The notes: a model not told the origin generated them from the letters alone. Positions 16,089-25,698 are shown, counted from the stretch's first letter. The stretch: DNA of 64,000 nt from Pectobacterium betavasculorum (GCF_000749845.1 NZ_JQHM01000002.1:186001-250000); one strand, 5' to 3'. Made by a program: numbers and translations.

Positions 16089-17957
16089 ATGCCAACAATA
16101 AAAACACTTCTCACGCCGCTAAACTGTCTACTCGTTTTAGGTGGCGCTTTGATGGTCAATACGGCAAACGCCGCCGAGGCTTGCGTCGCGGGTAACTGGC
16201 AGGTGGATAATTCCATCACCGATATGCCTTCCGTGAAATACCAGACAGAGCACTTTGCCTTCCGCTGGAATAATAACGACGTGAACCGTAATGATGCGGT
16301 TGCCGCAGGGCAGAAACTGGAACAAATTTGGGATAAGTTTATTCACCAAATTCAGTATCCCGAACCTTATTGCAAACAAACCGTGAAATATAAGGCCAAC
16401 ATTCACATCGATCCTACTTTTGGGCTCAGCGGGGGGATTGCGGGCGGTGGCAGCATGGGGATGTGGATCGGCCCAGCGTCACTCAAGGATAACTGGGGGC
16501 TGGCGCACGAATTTACCCATGCGCTGCAAGGGCAAACTGGCGGCTTCCAGAATGCGGGCGGAGAAAACTACGTTGGCTGGATTTGGGAATCCCACGCGAA
16601 CTGGATGACGCACCAGATGGATGAATTCCGCGGTACGTCGGCACACTGCTCGGAAATGCAGGTCAACTATTCGCATATTTATCTGGGCTCAACACGTAAC
16701 CGTTACTGCAACTGGCAGTTTATGGAATACCTGAAGAACCGCTTTGGTTATAGCGCCATCAACGATATGTGGTCAAAAGCGCCGAAAGGAGGCGAAAGCG
16801 GCCAGTCTACCGCCGATCCGCTGTCCGTTTTGCGTAGTAACATGGGCTGGAGCCAGTCTGAATTCAACGACGTCTTCGGCGACTGGGCGATGCACAACGT
16901 CAACTGGGATTACATCGATCCCGATGGTTTCGACCGTGGCCGTTTTTACCGCTCCACCTACGGCGGTTATGGGGCTGTCCAACCTAACGAGAATAACGCC
17001 GACCGTCTGCTGAGAACCACCGCACTTGAACGGGTTGTCGGTGCCAGCGCTAGCCTGCGACGCTTCTCCGTACCTTTCGATCAGGCTCCACAGCAGTTGG
17101 GCTACAACATCGTCCGGCTGATCCCAGAAAGTGGGGCGACGAAAATTACCGTTAAATTCCGCGGTATGGTGCAGAGTAAGTCAGCCATTACCCGCTTCCC
17201 TGGGCTGAAAAACGATCCGGCAACGATGCCACAGCCGCATTCCGACTGGCGTTGGGGGATTGTCGCTATCGGTTCGGACGGTGTTTCACGCTACAGCGAA
17301 TTGCAGCGCGGCGCATCCGCCACGGTGAAAAACTTCACTATCCGACAGGACGATAGCGGCATTTACATGGTGGTAATGGGTACCCCGTCGCAAATGCAGA
17401 AGATCAAATGGGATCAGGCTTACTACTCCCTCTACCGCTATCCGTGGATGGCTGATTTCACTGGTGCCTGGCCGGAAGGCAGCCAACCGGGCGCACCAAA
17501 TCCAACCGCTAACGGTTCTCGCCACGCAAACGGCGGCGGCTGGGTGTCTAACTCCGCAAATGTCGCTCCTACTGCATACGTCGGGCCTTATGCTCGCGTC
17601 ATCGGCGGTACGGTGAGGGATAATGCCAGAATTGAAGATCGTGCAACAATTCTGAGCGGAACGGTGGAAGGGCGCGCCGTTGTCAGCGGCCTGACGGTAA
17701 TGCAGGGCAATACCATCGTGCGTGATAATGCACGACTGCATACGGTCTTCATGGGGCCGGGAGCCTATGAGCGCGGTATTGTGCTGTCAGGTAATGCGCA
17801 GATGCGTGGGGATGCGGAAATTCGCGGCGTTTCCGCGTCGCAGGGCGTGTTCTATGGCTTTATTGATGAAGAAGAAGTCAAAAGCAGCGCAGCCGGTGCT
17901 TATCTGACCGATGCCGTGCCAGAAGTAACGGCGGTTCCGGTTTACAGTACGAAGTAA
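16089..17957 (+). CDS. svx: Svx-like secreted virulence protein with zinc-protease motif
   Basis: Secreted protein of 622 aa resembling Svx of Pectobacterium atrosepticum, a quorum-controlled virulence factor exported by the type II (Out) pathway and related to Xanthomonas AvrXca. ATG 16089 is preferred over 16071 because AAAGGA precedes it. It gives a signal peptide cut near NTANA-AEA. A zinc-metallopeptidase motif HEFTH starts at residue 140 and a second conserved WESHANWMTH follows near 166, fitting a gluzincin-like site. The C-terminal 120 residues are repeats of the type PTAYVGPYARVIGGTVRDNA, predicted to form a left-handed beta helix. The plant target is unknown. Confidence 0.85.
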   Translation: MPTIKTLLTPLNCLLVLGGALMVNTANAAEACVAGNWQVDNSITDMPSVKYQTEHFAFRWNNNDVNRNDAVAAGQKLEQIWDKFIHQIQYPEPYCKQTVKYKANIHIDPTFGLSGGIAGGGSMGMWIGPASLKDNWGLAHEFTHALQGQTGGFQNAGGENYVGWIWESHANWMTHQMDEFRGTSAHCSEMQVNYSHIYLGSTRNRYCNWQFMEYLKNRFGYSAINDMWSKAPKGGESGQSTADPLSVLRSNMGWSQSEFNDVFGDWAMHNVNWDYIDPDGFDRGRFYRSTYGGYGAVQPNENNADRLLRTTALERVVGASASLRRFSVPFDQAPQQLGYNIVRLIPESGATKITVKFRGMVQSKSAITRFPGLKNDPATMPQPHSDWRWGIVAIGSDGVSRYSELQRGASATVKNFTIRQDDSGIYMVVMGTPSQMQKIKWDQAYYSLYRYPWMADFTGAWPEGSQPGAPNPTANGSRHANGGGWVSNSANVAPTAYVGPYARVIGGTVRDNARIEDRATILSGTVEGRAVVSGLTVMQGNTIVRDNARLHTVFMGPGAYERGIVLSGNAQMRGDAEIRGVSASQGVFYGFIDEEEVKSSAAGAYLTDAVPEVTAVPVYSTK

Positions 17958-18028
17958 TACCATCACGAAACGGGGAATGGACTCAGAACCACGTACGTTG
18001 ATTCTCAAAATAAGTCAGCCCCATCAAT

Positions 18029-18057
18029 AAGCAGGCCGCCAATATGGCGGCCTGCTT
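18029..18057 (+). terminator. Terminator after svx
   Basis: Perfect 12-bp stem AAGCAGGCCGCC/GGCGGCCTGCTT with a 5-base loop, about 70 bases after the svx stop codon. It could also stop transcription from the opposite direction. Confidence 0.8.
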
Positions 18058-18074
18058 CATGCATAGCACAGATT

Positions 18075-18161
18075 TTAGAACAGTGCGCCAGGCGGCACGT
18101 TTTTATAGGTATTCAGGTAAGCCGCCAGCATTTTTTTAAAGAAGTTACGCACTTTTTTCAC
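18075..18161 (-). CDS. Possible small protein or gene remnant (28 aa)
   Basis: A short minus-strand frame starting with GTG encodes a basic, partly amphipathic peptide (VKKVRNFFKKMLAAYLNTYK, then NVPPGALF). It looks protein-like and ends just before the strong svx terminator hairpin, which would also serve this strand. There is no clear ribosome site; the frame stays open eight codons further upstream without ATG. I do not recognise it. It may be a true small protein or the end of a lost gene. Confidence 0.3.
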   Translation of the reverse strand: MKKVRNFFKKMLAAYLNTYKNVPPGALF

Positions 18162-18245
18162 CTTGGTTTCACTTAACTCGTTATTCTAATGACGCGATGG
18201 AGTTGCTTTTGTCTTACTGGCAGTGAGCTGCCTTATGGTCGTGAA

Positions 18246-18267
18246 TTGTACAACTCCCGTTGTACAA
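18246..18267. promoter_or_regulatory. Paired TTGTACAA palindromes upstream of mdtG
   Basis: Two copies of the palindrome TTGTACAA start 14 bases apart, arranged as a larger inverted repeat TTGTACAAC-TCCC-GTTGTACAA. The arrangement suggests an operator for a dimeric regulator. The regulator is not identifiable from this window. Confidence 0.5.
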
Positions 18268-18279
18268 AAGCTAATTTTT

Positions 18280-18295
18280 TGTGACGCAAATCACA
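18280..18295. promoter_or_regulatory. CRP-type site upstream of mdtG
   Basis: TGTGA-CGCAAA-TCACA is an exact match to the TGTGA-N6-TCACA core of the CRP consensus, 223 bases before the mdtG ATG. Confidence 0.65.
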
Positions 18296-18518
18296 CAATA
18301 GCATTCACCTACCCGCGCTGATTTTCTTTTGTTGCGAATCATTACCCTCAGTGACCAATACACCACCAGCTATGCTATGCTCATGATGAAAGACGAAATT
18401 TTAGTCACTGCCCGTTATTAATTGAGCGCTATTCACTGCCAGTTAGCACACTTTCTCACGCGCAGTCACCGCAGTTTCGCCATTGGTTATTCGCTGATGA
18501 AGGCTCGTTCCGACCCCC

Positions 18519-19712
18519 ATGGAAACCTGGAAACTTAACCTCTTCTCTGCCTGGCTGGGATGTTTTTTCACCGGGCTGGCTATGAGCCAGATACTGCCCT
18601 TCCTGCCGCTGTACATCGAACAGCTAGGGGTTAATTCGCACGAGTCGCTGAGCCTGTGGTCCGGTTTGATCTTCAGTTCATCTTTTCTGATCTCTGCCAT
18701 CGTTGCGCCACTGTGGGGAAGTCTCGCTGACCGTAAAGGCCGCAAGCTTATGCTGCTGCGCGCAGCACTCGGCATGGCAATCGTGATGTCGTTGCAGGGA
18801 CTGGCGACCAACGTGTGGCAACTGTTCATCCTACGCTCGTTAATGGGACTGACCTCTGGGTACATTCCCAACGCCATGGCGCTAATCGCTTCGCAAGTTC
18901 CGCGTGAAAAAAGCGGCTGGGCACTCGGTATGCTATCGACCGGGCAAATTGCTGGCGTCATCCTCGGTCCTTTATTCGGTGGCTTTATGGCCGACTATAT
19001 CGGGCTACGTATCGTCTTTTTCATCACCGGCGGCATGCTGTTCACCAGTTTCCTGATTACGCTTTTCGCGATTAAAGAGAGCGTCATTAAGGTCACCAAA
19101 GAAAATAGGCTGAGCGGGAAAGCGGTCTTCGCTTCTCTGCCTTATCCCGCGCTCATCATCTGCCTGTTCATTACGACGATGATGATCCAGATGGCAAACG
19201 GCTCCATCAGCCCTATTCTGACGCTGTTCATCCGCGATCTGGCTCCCGGCACGGACAACATTGCTTTTATCAGCGGTGTGATTGCCGCTATTCCCGGCGT
19301 GTCCGCCCTGCTATCTGCACCACGCCTTGGCCGCTTAGGTGACCACATCGGCGCACACCGCGTCCTGATCGCAGCACTGGCAATCAGCGTACTGCTGTTC
19401 CTGGTCATGGCGGTGGTACAAAGCCCCACACAGCTCGGTATCCTGCGTTTTATGCTGGGCTTTGCCGACGGCGCACTGATGCCAACCGTACAAGCGCTAT
19501 TAGTTAAATACAGCAGCCAGCAGGTGACAGGCCGCATCTTCGGCTATAACCAGTCATTCATGTATCTGGGCAACGTGCTGGGGCCGCTGATGGGTTCCGG
19601 CGTGTCCGCGTTGATGGGATTCCGCTGGGTGTTCGTCGTCACCGCTTTTCTGGTGCTATGCAACACGCTGCAACTCTTTTTCGCCTTCAGGAAACCACGC
19701 GGAAAGGGATAG
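18519..19712 (+). CDS. mdtG: MFS multidrug efflux transporter MdtG
   Basis: Inner-membrane drug:proton antiporter of 397 aa from the DHA1 group. It reads as an orthologue of E. coli MdtG, linked there to fosfomycin and deoxycholate resistance. Shared pieces are [21 protein letters not shown], the loop [32 protein letters not shown] and [12 protein letters not shown] 18519 is the only in-frame ATG after a stop at about 18498 and has no good ribosome site, so it may be weakly translated. The leader carries a CRP-type site and paired palindromes. Confidence 0.9.
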   Translation: METWKLNLFSAWLGCFFTGLAMSQILPFLPLYIEQLGVNSHESLSLWSGLIFSSSFLISAIVAPLWGSLADRKGRKLMLLRAALGMAIVMSLQGLATNVWQLFILRSLMGLTSGYIPNAMALIASQVPREKSGWALGMLSTGQIAGVILGPLFGGFMADYIGLRIVFFITGGMLFTSFLITLFAIKESVIKVTKENRLSGKAVFASLPYPALIICLFITTMMIQMANGSISPILTLFIRDLAPGTDNIAFISGVIAAIPGVSALLSAPRLGRLGDHIGAHRVLIAALAISVLLFLVMAVVQSPTQLGILRFMLGFADGALMPTVQALLVKYSSQQVTGRIFGYNQSFMYLGNVLGPLMGSGVSALMGFRWVFVVTAFLVLCNTLQLFFAFRKPRGKG

Positions 19713-20034
19713 CTTCCTAGTCAAAAGATAACTCTCCGACCCAAAGGGTAACGACTCAGCCAGTGGCTTCACTGGTTATTCATTTTCCGCTGTTCTCACC
19801 CGTCTGGCGTACTTTTCCTTTCTCTGGGGATTCTCCCACTGTCGTTAACGAATGATGTAAAAACATCAAAAAACTTATTTTTTGACAAAAAATCACCATC
19901 AAAACGTATCAGCATGAAAAAATAATCACATAAATGTAAAAAAACTTAAACAAACCCTACCTATATTGGCTGCTTTGTTTCGGCACCACGCGAATTGCCC
20001 TGTTCAGACATTCGCGCCTGTAGGGAAGTGAGTA
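19713..20034. other. Intergenic region between mdtG and the TonB cluster
   Basis: It contains a weak hairpin AGCCAGTG/CACTGGTT (19758-19777), which may end mdtG transcription, then an AT-rich stretch with TTGACA near 19883 as a possible -35 element for exbD. I do not see a clear Fur or Pho box. Confidence 0.45.
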
Positions 20035-20439
20035 ATGAGAAACTGGAACGAACCTAAAAAGCAAAAAGCCCACATCGATTTGGTTCCCATGATCGATGTG
20101 ATGATGTTCCTGTTGGTCTTCTTTGTTCTGATCAGCATGAACGTTATTCCAGCGCTAGGCCTGAAAACACAACTCCCCGCCGCAGGCAGCGCACAGCAAC
20201 TCAAGCCGCAGAAAAAAGCAATCATCACGCTTGGCGCACAGGATCAACTTGAGCTGGACGGGCAGCCGATGGCGCTGAGCGATCTTATCAATACGCTGCA
20301 ACAGCAGCAGCAAGGCCAGCAAACCACCATCATTATCAACAGCGATAAAAGCGTCGAGGTTGAGCGTCTGGTCGCCGTCATGGATACCCTGCGTCAGGGC
20401 GGATTCTCGTCCATTTCTATCGCCACCCGGAAATCGTGA
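20035..20439 (+). CDS. ExbD-like biopolymer transport protein
   Basis: Single-pass inner-membrane protein of 134 aa, the ExbD/TolR partner of a TonB energising complex that uses the proton gradient. The essential membrane aspartate is seen in HIDLVPMIDVMMFLLVFFV near the N-terminus; the periplasmic domain follows. A GAAGTGAG ribosome site precedes the ATG. It is the first gene of a six-gene cluster and is separated from its ExbB partner by TonB and the receptor. Confidence 0.9.
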   Translation: MRNWNEPKKQKAHIDLVPMIDVMMFLLVFFVLISMNVIPALGLKTQLPAAGSAQQLKPQKKAIITLGAQDQLELDGQPMALSDLINTLQQQQQGQQTTIIINSDKSVEVERLVAVMDTLRQGGFSSISIATRKS

Positions 20440-20440
20440 C

Positions 20441-21190
20441 ATGTATCTGCTCTATCGTTCACGCCACGCCATCAGTTGGTTGCCGTTACCGGTCTTTGCC
20501 ACCTGCCTGTTCTTCGCCAGCCAACAGCCGCCGCTGAAAGTTCAGCAGCAATACGACGAAACGGTCATGGCGATCACGCTGGCTGAAGCGGAAGCGGTTC
20601 CTCAGCCTGAACCGCTTCCAGAACCGGAACCCGTGCCACAGCCCGAACCTGAGCCGATTCCGGTTGACGAGCCAGACCCGATTATAGAAGCACCGCGGGT
20701 TATTCCCCCTAAACCGGAAGTAAAGCCGAAGCCTAAACCCGAAGTTAAGCCAAAGGCCGAAACCAAACCGAAACCGAAACCGACGCCCACGCCGGCTAAA
20801 CCGACTGCGCCACGCCCGCAAGCGACGGTCAAGCGCACAGCACCGACTACGAATGCTGCGCCATCCGCGCCGTCGGTGAATGTCGCCGCGCTGGAAAATA
20901 GCTATGCGCAGGCACTGCGCGCGCAGCTTGAACAAACAAAACGTTACCCAACCGGACGACAGGCATCGCTTGAACGTCCCGAAGGTCGGGTTGAAGTCTG
21001 GCTGGAAGTCGATCGCACAGGGCGAGTCATCAATTCTGGGATCAACAGCAAAGCATCCAGCATGCTGCTCAACCGCGCGGCACAGGCCAGCTTACAGAAC
21101 ATCAAACAAGTTCGAGCCTTCCCTGCCGACGCCTTTGCAGGACAAAGCACAAAACGCTTTTTAGCCACGTTTGATTATCAGGCGCAGTAG
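20441..21190 (+). CDS. TonB-like energy transducer
   Basis: TonB-type protein of 249 aa. Order: N-terminal cytoplasmic tail and one membrane helix (LPLPVFATCLFFA), a Pro-Glu then Pro-Lys repeat region at about residues 50-130 that spans the periplasm, and a C-terminal TonB domain (RYPTGRQASLERPEGRVEVW to RAFP). ATG 20441 lies one base after the exbD stop, so the genes are translationally coupled. A frame open upstream only overlaps exbD. It is probably dedicated to the receptor encoded next. Confidence 0.9.
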   Translation: MYLLYRSRHAISWLPLPVFATCLFFASQQPPLKVQQQYDETVMAITLAEAEAVPQPEPLPEPEPVPQPEPEPIPVDEPDPIIEAPRVIPPKPEVKPKPKPEVKPKAETKPKPKPTPTPAKPTAPRPQATVKRTAPTTNAAPSAPSVNVAALENSYAQALRAQLEQTKRYPTGRQASLERPEGRVEVWLEVDRTGRVINSGINSKASSMLLNRAAQASLQNIKQVRAFPADAFAGQSTKRFLATFDYQAQ

Positions 21191-21267
21191 CGTTTCGCAC
21201 CTGAGCAAGAGAGTGAATCAGCAAAATAACGTCAACAGTACATTATTGATAATACTAGGATAATTAA

Positions 21268-23508
21268 ATGAAACCGTGCAAACTTTCTGGGGTATGTTTG
21301 TCCGTCGTCGGCGCATTATTGGCAGGCTCCGCGCTGGCGGAGGAAGCAACAAATGTCGGCACCATCAACGTACAGGGGCAACCACTCGGCGCAGGGCTAA
21401 TGGTTCAAGAAGACAGCGCCAAATCTCGTTCGACCGTGACGAAAGACGCACTGGACAAGATGCCCGCAGCAGGCAACGCCATTGATAAACTGAAATACAC
21501 CGCAGGCCTGAACGTCAGCAGTAATGACGCCAGCGGCTTGAGCGGCGTCAGCTATACCATGCGCGGCATGAGTGCGGATCAGGTCGGCCTGTCATCAGAC
21601 GGCATTCCCGTCAATGACTCTGGCGACTACGCCGTGTACCCGAACGGAATGGGCGACCCGGAAAACCTGGAGCAGATTTTCGTTACCCAAGGTTCGTCAG
21701 AAATGGATGGCCCGCACATCGGTGCCAGCGGCGGCAACATCGGGCTGGTTTCCCACCGTCCGGCGAAAGAGTTTGGCGGCTTCGTTAAGCAAACGTTCGG
21801 CAGTAACAACCTCAGCAAGACCTTCGCACGTTTGGAAACGGGCAAACACAACGGCTTCAGCAGTTGGCTTTCTTACTCGTATACCGACTCCGACAAATGG
21901 CGTGGCGCAGGCTATTCACGCGCCGATAAAATCGAGTGGAACGGCCTGTATGAACATGAAAACGGCCACAGCAGCAACCTGATTGTGAAATACAATCAGC
22001 AAGATACCATCAACTACTCGACGCTAAGCAAACGGCAGTTCGAGCAAAACGGGCGTAAGATGGATTATGCCACGACGCCGGTTTACAACAACCGTGGACA
22101 GATTTCCCAATACTACAAAATCAACCGCAATAACTTTGAAACGCTGAATGTCACGTTCACCCAGAAATTGCAGCTACGCGACAATCTGGCGCTGACCTTA
22201 CAGCCCTACTATTTCTCGACGAACGGCGGCAGCTTTGGCAGCGGAAACGCCAGCGTATTATCTGCAACATCAGACCGCGCGGGTAACTACGATCTCAGTA
22301 ACCTGACCTCTAACACCTACTACCGCCCGTCATGGACGGAAACCTGGCGACCGGGTATCACCACCAAGCTGAAATGGGATCTTAACGACGAGCATAGCCT
22401 GGATATCGGCTACTGGTTCGAGCGTGCCCGCCAGCGCCAAACGCAGCCCTTCATTCCGTTAAAAAGCGACGGCACTCCGGTTAATATCTCCGGCAAACCC
22501 GGCGATGCGAATCAGGTCACCGACGCTAACGGAAAAGTGGTTCAGGGTCGTAACCAGTTTACCATCACGCCAGCGCATAAAATCTGGGTACAGGACACCT
22601 GGTTCTTCTCACCGGAATGGACGTTCACTGGCGGTTTGGCCTATCAGCACGTAGAACGTGACGGCACTAACCTCGGCAGCCTGTATAACGTCGCAGAGAA
22701 AAAGAACAAGAAGTACCACGAATTCCTGCCCAGCTTTAACGCGGCTTACCGCATCAATACCGAAAATCAGCTGTTCTACAACATCACACGCAATATGCGC
22801 ACCCCGCCCAACTACGTCTTGTACAACGTTGGCGATTCCATCAACACCAAACCCGAGCTGAGCTGGAATCAGGAACTCGGCTGGCGCTTCCAGGATGAGG
22901 ACATGCTGCTGAGCGCCTCGCTGTTCTTTATCCGCTTTACCGATCGCCAGATCTCCAGCCGTAACGCCGATGGTGAGTACGAAATGATCAACGCCGGGAA
23001 AGTAGAAAACAAAGGGCTGGAGCTGGAGTGGAGCGGCAAGCTGCCTCATAACTTCAACTACTTCGCCGCTTACACCTATACCGATACCGAGCAAAAAAAT
23101 AATCTCGCCACCAGCGGTAGCCAGCTCCCCACCACCGGCAAACAGGTCGCCAATGCGCCGAAAAATATGCTCAACCTCGGGCTGGGCTATGACGACGGCC
23201 TCTACTACGCCGGCGTAAATAGCCGCTATGTCGGATCGTTCTACGGCGATATGACCAATGACGAGAAGATCGGCGGACGTACCGTTTTCGATCTCAGCGC
23301 CGGTGTCTATCTGCCAGTGGATAAGAAGATCGTGAAAAGTGCCACCTTACGCGTTGGCGTCAGCAACCTGTTCGACAAAGCGTATCTCGACTCGGCGCGC
23401 TCAGTGAGCTTCAACTCAAGATCGTATAACGGCGTATCGGCAGGCACACCGTTTTACAACGTCGGGGAAGAACGCACCTTCAGCGCCTCACTGGAAGCAA
23501 CGTTCTAA
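21268..23508 (+). CDS. TonB-dependent outer-membrane receptor
   Basis: Outer-membrane active transporter of 746 aa. It has a signal peptide (cut near GSALA-EEA), a TonB-box-like GTINVQG, a plug domain (SYTMRGMSADQVGLSSDGIP, then QGSSEMDGPHIGASGGNIGL) and a 22-strand-type barrel ending in Phe (FSASLEATF). AGGA precedes the ATG. The plug resembles those of siderophore receptors, but the neighbours (own TonB/ExbBD, PLD-like and phytase-like proteins) suggest a phosphorylated or phospholipid-derived ligand. The ligand is not determinable by eye. Confidence 0.92.
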   Translation: MKPCKLSGVCLSVVGALLAGSALAEEATNVGTINVQGQPLGAGLMVQEDSAKSRSTVTKDALDKMPAAGNAIDKLKYTAGLNVSSNDASGLSGVSYTMRGMSADQVGLSSDGIPVNDSGDYAVYPNGMGDPENLEQIFVTQGSSEMDGPHIGASGGNIGLVSHRPAKEFGGFVKQTFGSNNLSKTFARLETGKHNGFSSWLSYSYTDSDKWRGAGYSRADKIEWNGLYEHENGHSSNLIVKYNQQDTINYSTLSKRQFEQNGRKMDYATTPVYNNRGQISQYYKINRNNFETLNVTFTQKLQLRDNLALTLQPYYFSTNGGSFGSGNASVLSATSDRAGNYDLSNLTSNTYYRPSWTETWRPGITTKLKWDLNDEHSLDIGYWFERARQRQTQPFIPLKSDGTPVNISGKPGDANQVTDANGKVVQGRNQFTITPAHKIWVQDTWFFSPEWTFTGGLAYQHVERDGTNLGSLYNVAEKKNKKYHEFLPSFNAAYRINTENQLFYNITRNMRTPPNYVLYNVGDSINTKPELSWNQELGWRFQDEDMLLSASLFFIRFTDRQISSRNADGEYEMINAGKVENKGLELEWSGKLPHNFNYFAAYTYTDTEQKNNLATSGSQLPTTGKQVANAPKNMLNLGLGYDDGLYYAGVNSRYVGSFYGDMTNDEKIGGRTVFDLSAGVYLPVDKKIVKSATLRVGVSNLFDKAYLDSARSVSFNSRSYNGVSAGTPFYNVGEERTFSASLEATF

Positions 23509-23675
23509 TTCGTTAATAGCCGAAGCACAGAGCAAAACGGGGGTAATGGGATAGAAGAGTAAAGCGTCCGCGCCAAGGATGTACTTGCAGCGTCTTTACG
23601 ATCTACCCATGACACCCGCCCGACGGACATCGTCATCACAAATCACGCCCAACAAGGCAACAGAAGGATCAGGCC

Positions 23676-24344
23676 ATGAACGCCGATATGCTGCACGAAA
23701 TTATTTTCTACATCATGTACGCTTCACTGGTGATCGCCCTGATGATCATCATCGAACGCAGTCTCTATTTTTCCTATACGCGTCGGCAGGCCAAACGTCT
23801 GGACCGTGCGCTAACGGCAGATATTCGCTACGCTCACGATCTGCCGGACGCACTAACCCAGCGCCCCAGCCTGCCTATCACGGTAGTCACCCCCGTTCTG
23901 GCGCAGTCACATCAGGCAGAAAACCGCGATGCACTTAACGACCTGATCGACGCACAATATCTGCAAAGTAAGCCGCAATTGTCTCGCGGGCTATGGATTC
24001 TGGAAACCGTCGTTACCGCAGCACCCTTGCTGGGGCTGCTCGGCACCATCATGGGGATCATCGACACCTTCAAAGCCCTGTCCGCCGCCGGAATTTCTGA
24101 CCCGAGTCAGGTTTCTGCCGGAATGGGAACTGCGCTGTACGCGACCGGACTAGGGATCGCCATCGCGCTGGTGTGCCTGCTGGGGAATAATTTCCTGCAA
24201 AGCCGGATGGAACACATCAACGAAATGCTGAAAGTCCTGCTGATTCGCGCTGGAATGCCGCATACTCGCCAACAGAAAGCGGGCCCTGCGGTGACGCATA
24301 GTTCCATGACGGAGAAAGCGATGGCGGAGAAACGCTATGCTTAA
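23676..24344 (+). CDS. ExbB-like proton channel subunit
   Basis: Inner-membrane MotA/TolQ/ExbB-family protein of 222 aa with three membrane helices (LHEIIFYIMYASLVIALMII; LETVVTAAPLLGLLGTIMGI; GMGTALYATGLGIAIALVCL). It pairs with the ExbD-like protein 3.2 kb upstream to power TonB. AAGGA precedes the ATG. Its end overlaps the PLD-like gene by 8 bases, tying the energising complex to the enzymes downstream. Confidence 0.9.
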   Translation: MNADMLHEIIFYIMYASLVIALMIIIERSLYFSYTRRQAKRLDRALTADIRYAHDLPDALTQRPSLPITVVTPVLAQSHQAENRDALNDLIDAQYLQSKPQLSRGLWILETVVTAAPLLGLLGTIMGIIDTFKALSAAGISDPSQVSAGMGTALYATGLGIAIALVCLLGNNFLQSRMEHINEMLKVLLIRAGMPHTRQQKAGPAVTHSSMTEKAMAEKRYA

Positions 24345-25680
24345 ACGTGATGGTTCCACCCATTCGGGGCAACGCTGGAAGCATGGCATCAACACGCTGC
24401 TGACAGGAGGCGTATTGTTTATTGTAAGTGCGTCAGCCTATGCCGACTCCAGTGCGAGCGGCTATCGCATCCCCGGCTATGAATTAGTGTATGACGCCCC
24501 GGTGGAAACCACGCTGACTGCCCCAGATTTACGCCCGAGCGATGCGGTATGGACATCGCTGTTTGATAATGCCCAGCACACGATTGAACTGGGCCAATTC
24601 TATGTCGCTAATCAGGCAGGAACGCGCCTCGATAGTGTCTTACAGCATCTGCGTGCCGCCGGAGGACGCGGCGTGCGAATCCGTCTGCTGCTCGAAGAAA
24701 AAGGGCTAAAAATTTCCACTCAGGACACGCTGGATCAGCTAAAAACCATCCCGAATCTGGAACTGCGCGTGATCCCCAATGAAAGCCTGAGCGGCGGTAT
24801 TCTGCATGCCAAATACCTGCTGATTGATGGTAAACAGGCTTACATGGGTAGCCAGAATCTTGACTGGCGGGCACTGGAGCACATTCACGAAACGGGGCTA
24901 TTGATCGACGATCCGCGCGTGGTGAAGCAGATTAGCGCCATTTTTGAACAAGACTGGCAGGCACAGGCGCGACTGGCTAACGGTGAAACGGTTCCGCCGT
25001 TGCCCGCATCGACGGACGCCGTTGACCGTTCGGGCAACTATCTGGTTGCCAGCCCCAAAGCGTTTAATCCCGCTGGCGTGATTGATTCCGAAGAAGAACT
25101 CCCCCGTCTGCTGGCGGAGGCCCAGCAACAGGTGCGCATTCAGGTGATGGATTATGTCCCGCTTTCCTACGGCTCTGATAACACGCGCCCGTACTATGCG
25201 GTTATCGATAACGCGATTCGCACCGCCGCCGCACGCGGCGTACAGGTCGAGCTGATGGTGTCCGAATGGAGCACCAAAATGCCGAATATCGCCTACCTGA
25301 AAAGTCTGGCATTGCTACCCAACATCCAGATAAAAACGGTATCCATCCCCCAAGCCAGCAGCGGCTTCATCCCTTTTGCCCGCGTGATCCACAGTAAACT
25401 CATGACCATCGACGGCAAAAAAGCCTGGATCGGCACCAGCAACTGGAGCGGTGGCTATCTGGATAACTCGCGTAATCTGGAAATGGTGATTCAGAACCCA
25501 GCAATGGCGCAACGGGTAGACCAGCTCTATACACAGCTGTGGAACAGTGCGTACGCGCATCCTCTGCGTATTGATTATGATTACCCGCGCCCCAATCCAG
25601 GCGGCGTGAAAGAGAAAGAAAACACCACTTCATCCACGACAGGCGACACGATCACCGCATCGTCGTCACTACCAGAATGA
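24337..25680 (+). CDS. Exported phospholipase D-like protein
   Basis: Exported protein of 447 aa with two complete HKD motifs of the phospholipase D superfamily: H157-x-K-x4-D (HAKYLLIDGKQAYMGSQN) and H352-x-K-x4-D (HSKLMTIDGKKAWIGTSNWS). The N-terminus (WKHGINTLLTGGVLFIVSAS, cut near AYA-DSS) is a signal peptide, so it acts in the periplasm or outside. Substrates of the family are phosphodiesters, chiefly phospholipids and sometimes nucleic acids. It overlaps exbB by 8 bases and is followed by a phytase-like esterase gene. Confidence 0.88.
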   Translation: MLKRDGSTHSGQRWKHGINTLLTGGVLFIVSASAYADSSASGYRIPGYELVYDAPVETTLTAPDLRPSDAVWTSLFDNAQHTIELGQFYVANQAGTRLDSVLQHLRAAGGRGVRIRLLLEEKGLKISTQDTLDQLKTIPNLELRVIPNESLSGGILHAKYLLIDGKQAYMGSQNLDWRALEHIHETGLLIDDPRVVKQISAIFEQDWQAQARLANGETVPPLPASTDAVDRSGNYLVASPKAFNPAGVIDSEEELPRLLAEAQQQVRIQVMDYVPLSYGSDNTRPYYAVIDNAIRTAAARGVQVELMVSEWSTKMPNIAYLKSLALLPNIQIKTVSIPQASSGFIPFARVIHSKLMTIDGKKAWIGTSNWSGGYLDNSRNLEMVIQNPAMAQRVDQLYTQLWNSAYAHPLRIDYDYPRPNPGGVKEKENTTSSTTGDTITASSSLPE

Positions 25681-25698
25681 CATTTGATGGGGAATAGC

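Noticed and set aside
18350-18415. AGTGAC/GTCACT repeat before mdtG as a transcription terminator or operator
   Set aside because: Arms are short and far apart, without a T-run; chance occurrence is likely.
20486-20935. Long minus-strand frame rich in Arg, Phe and Gly opposite the TonB gene
   Set aside because: It mirrors the Pro/Glu/Lys repeat region of TonB; the low-complexity composition is a by-product of the codons on the other strand.
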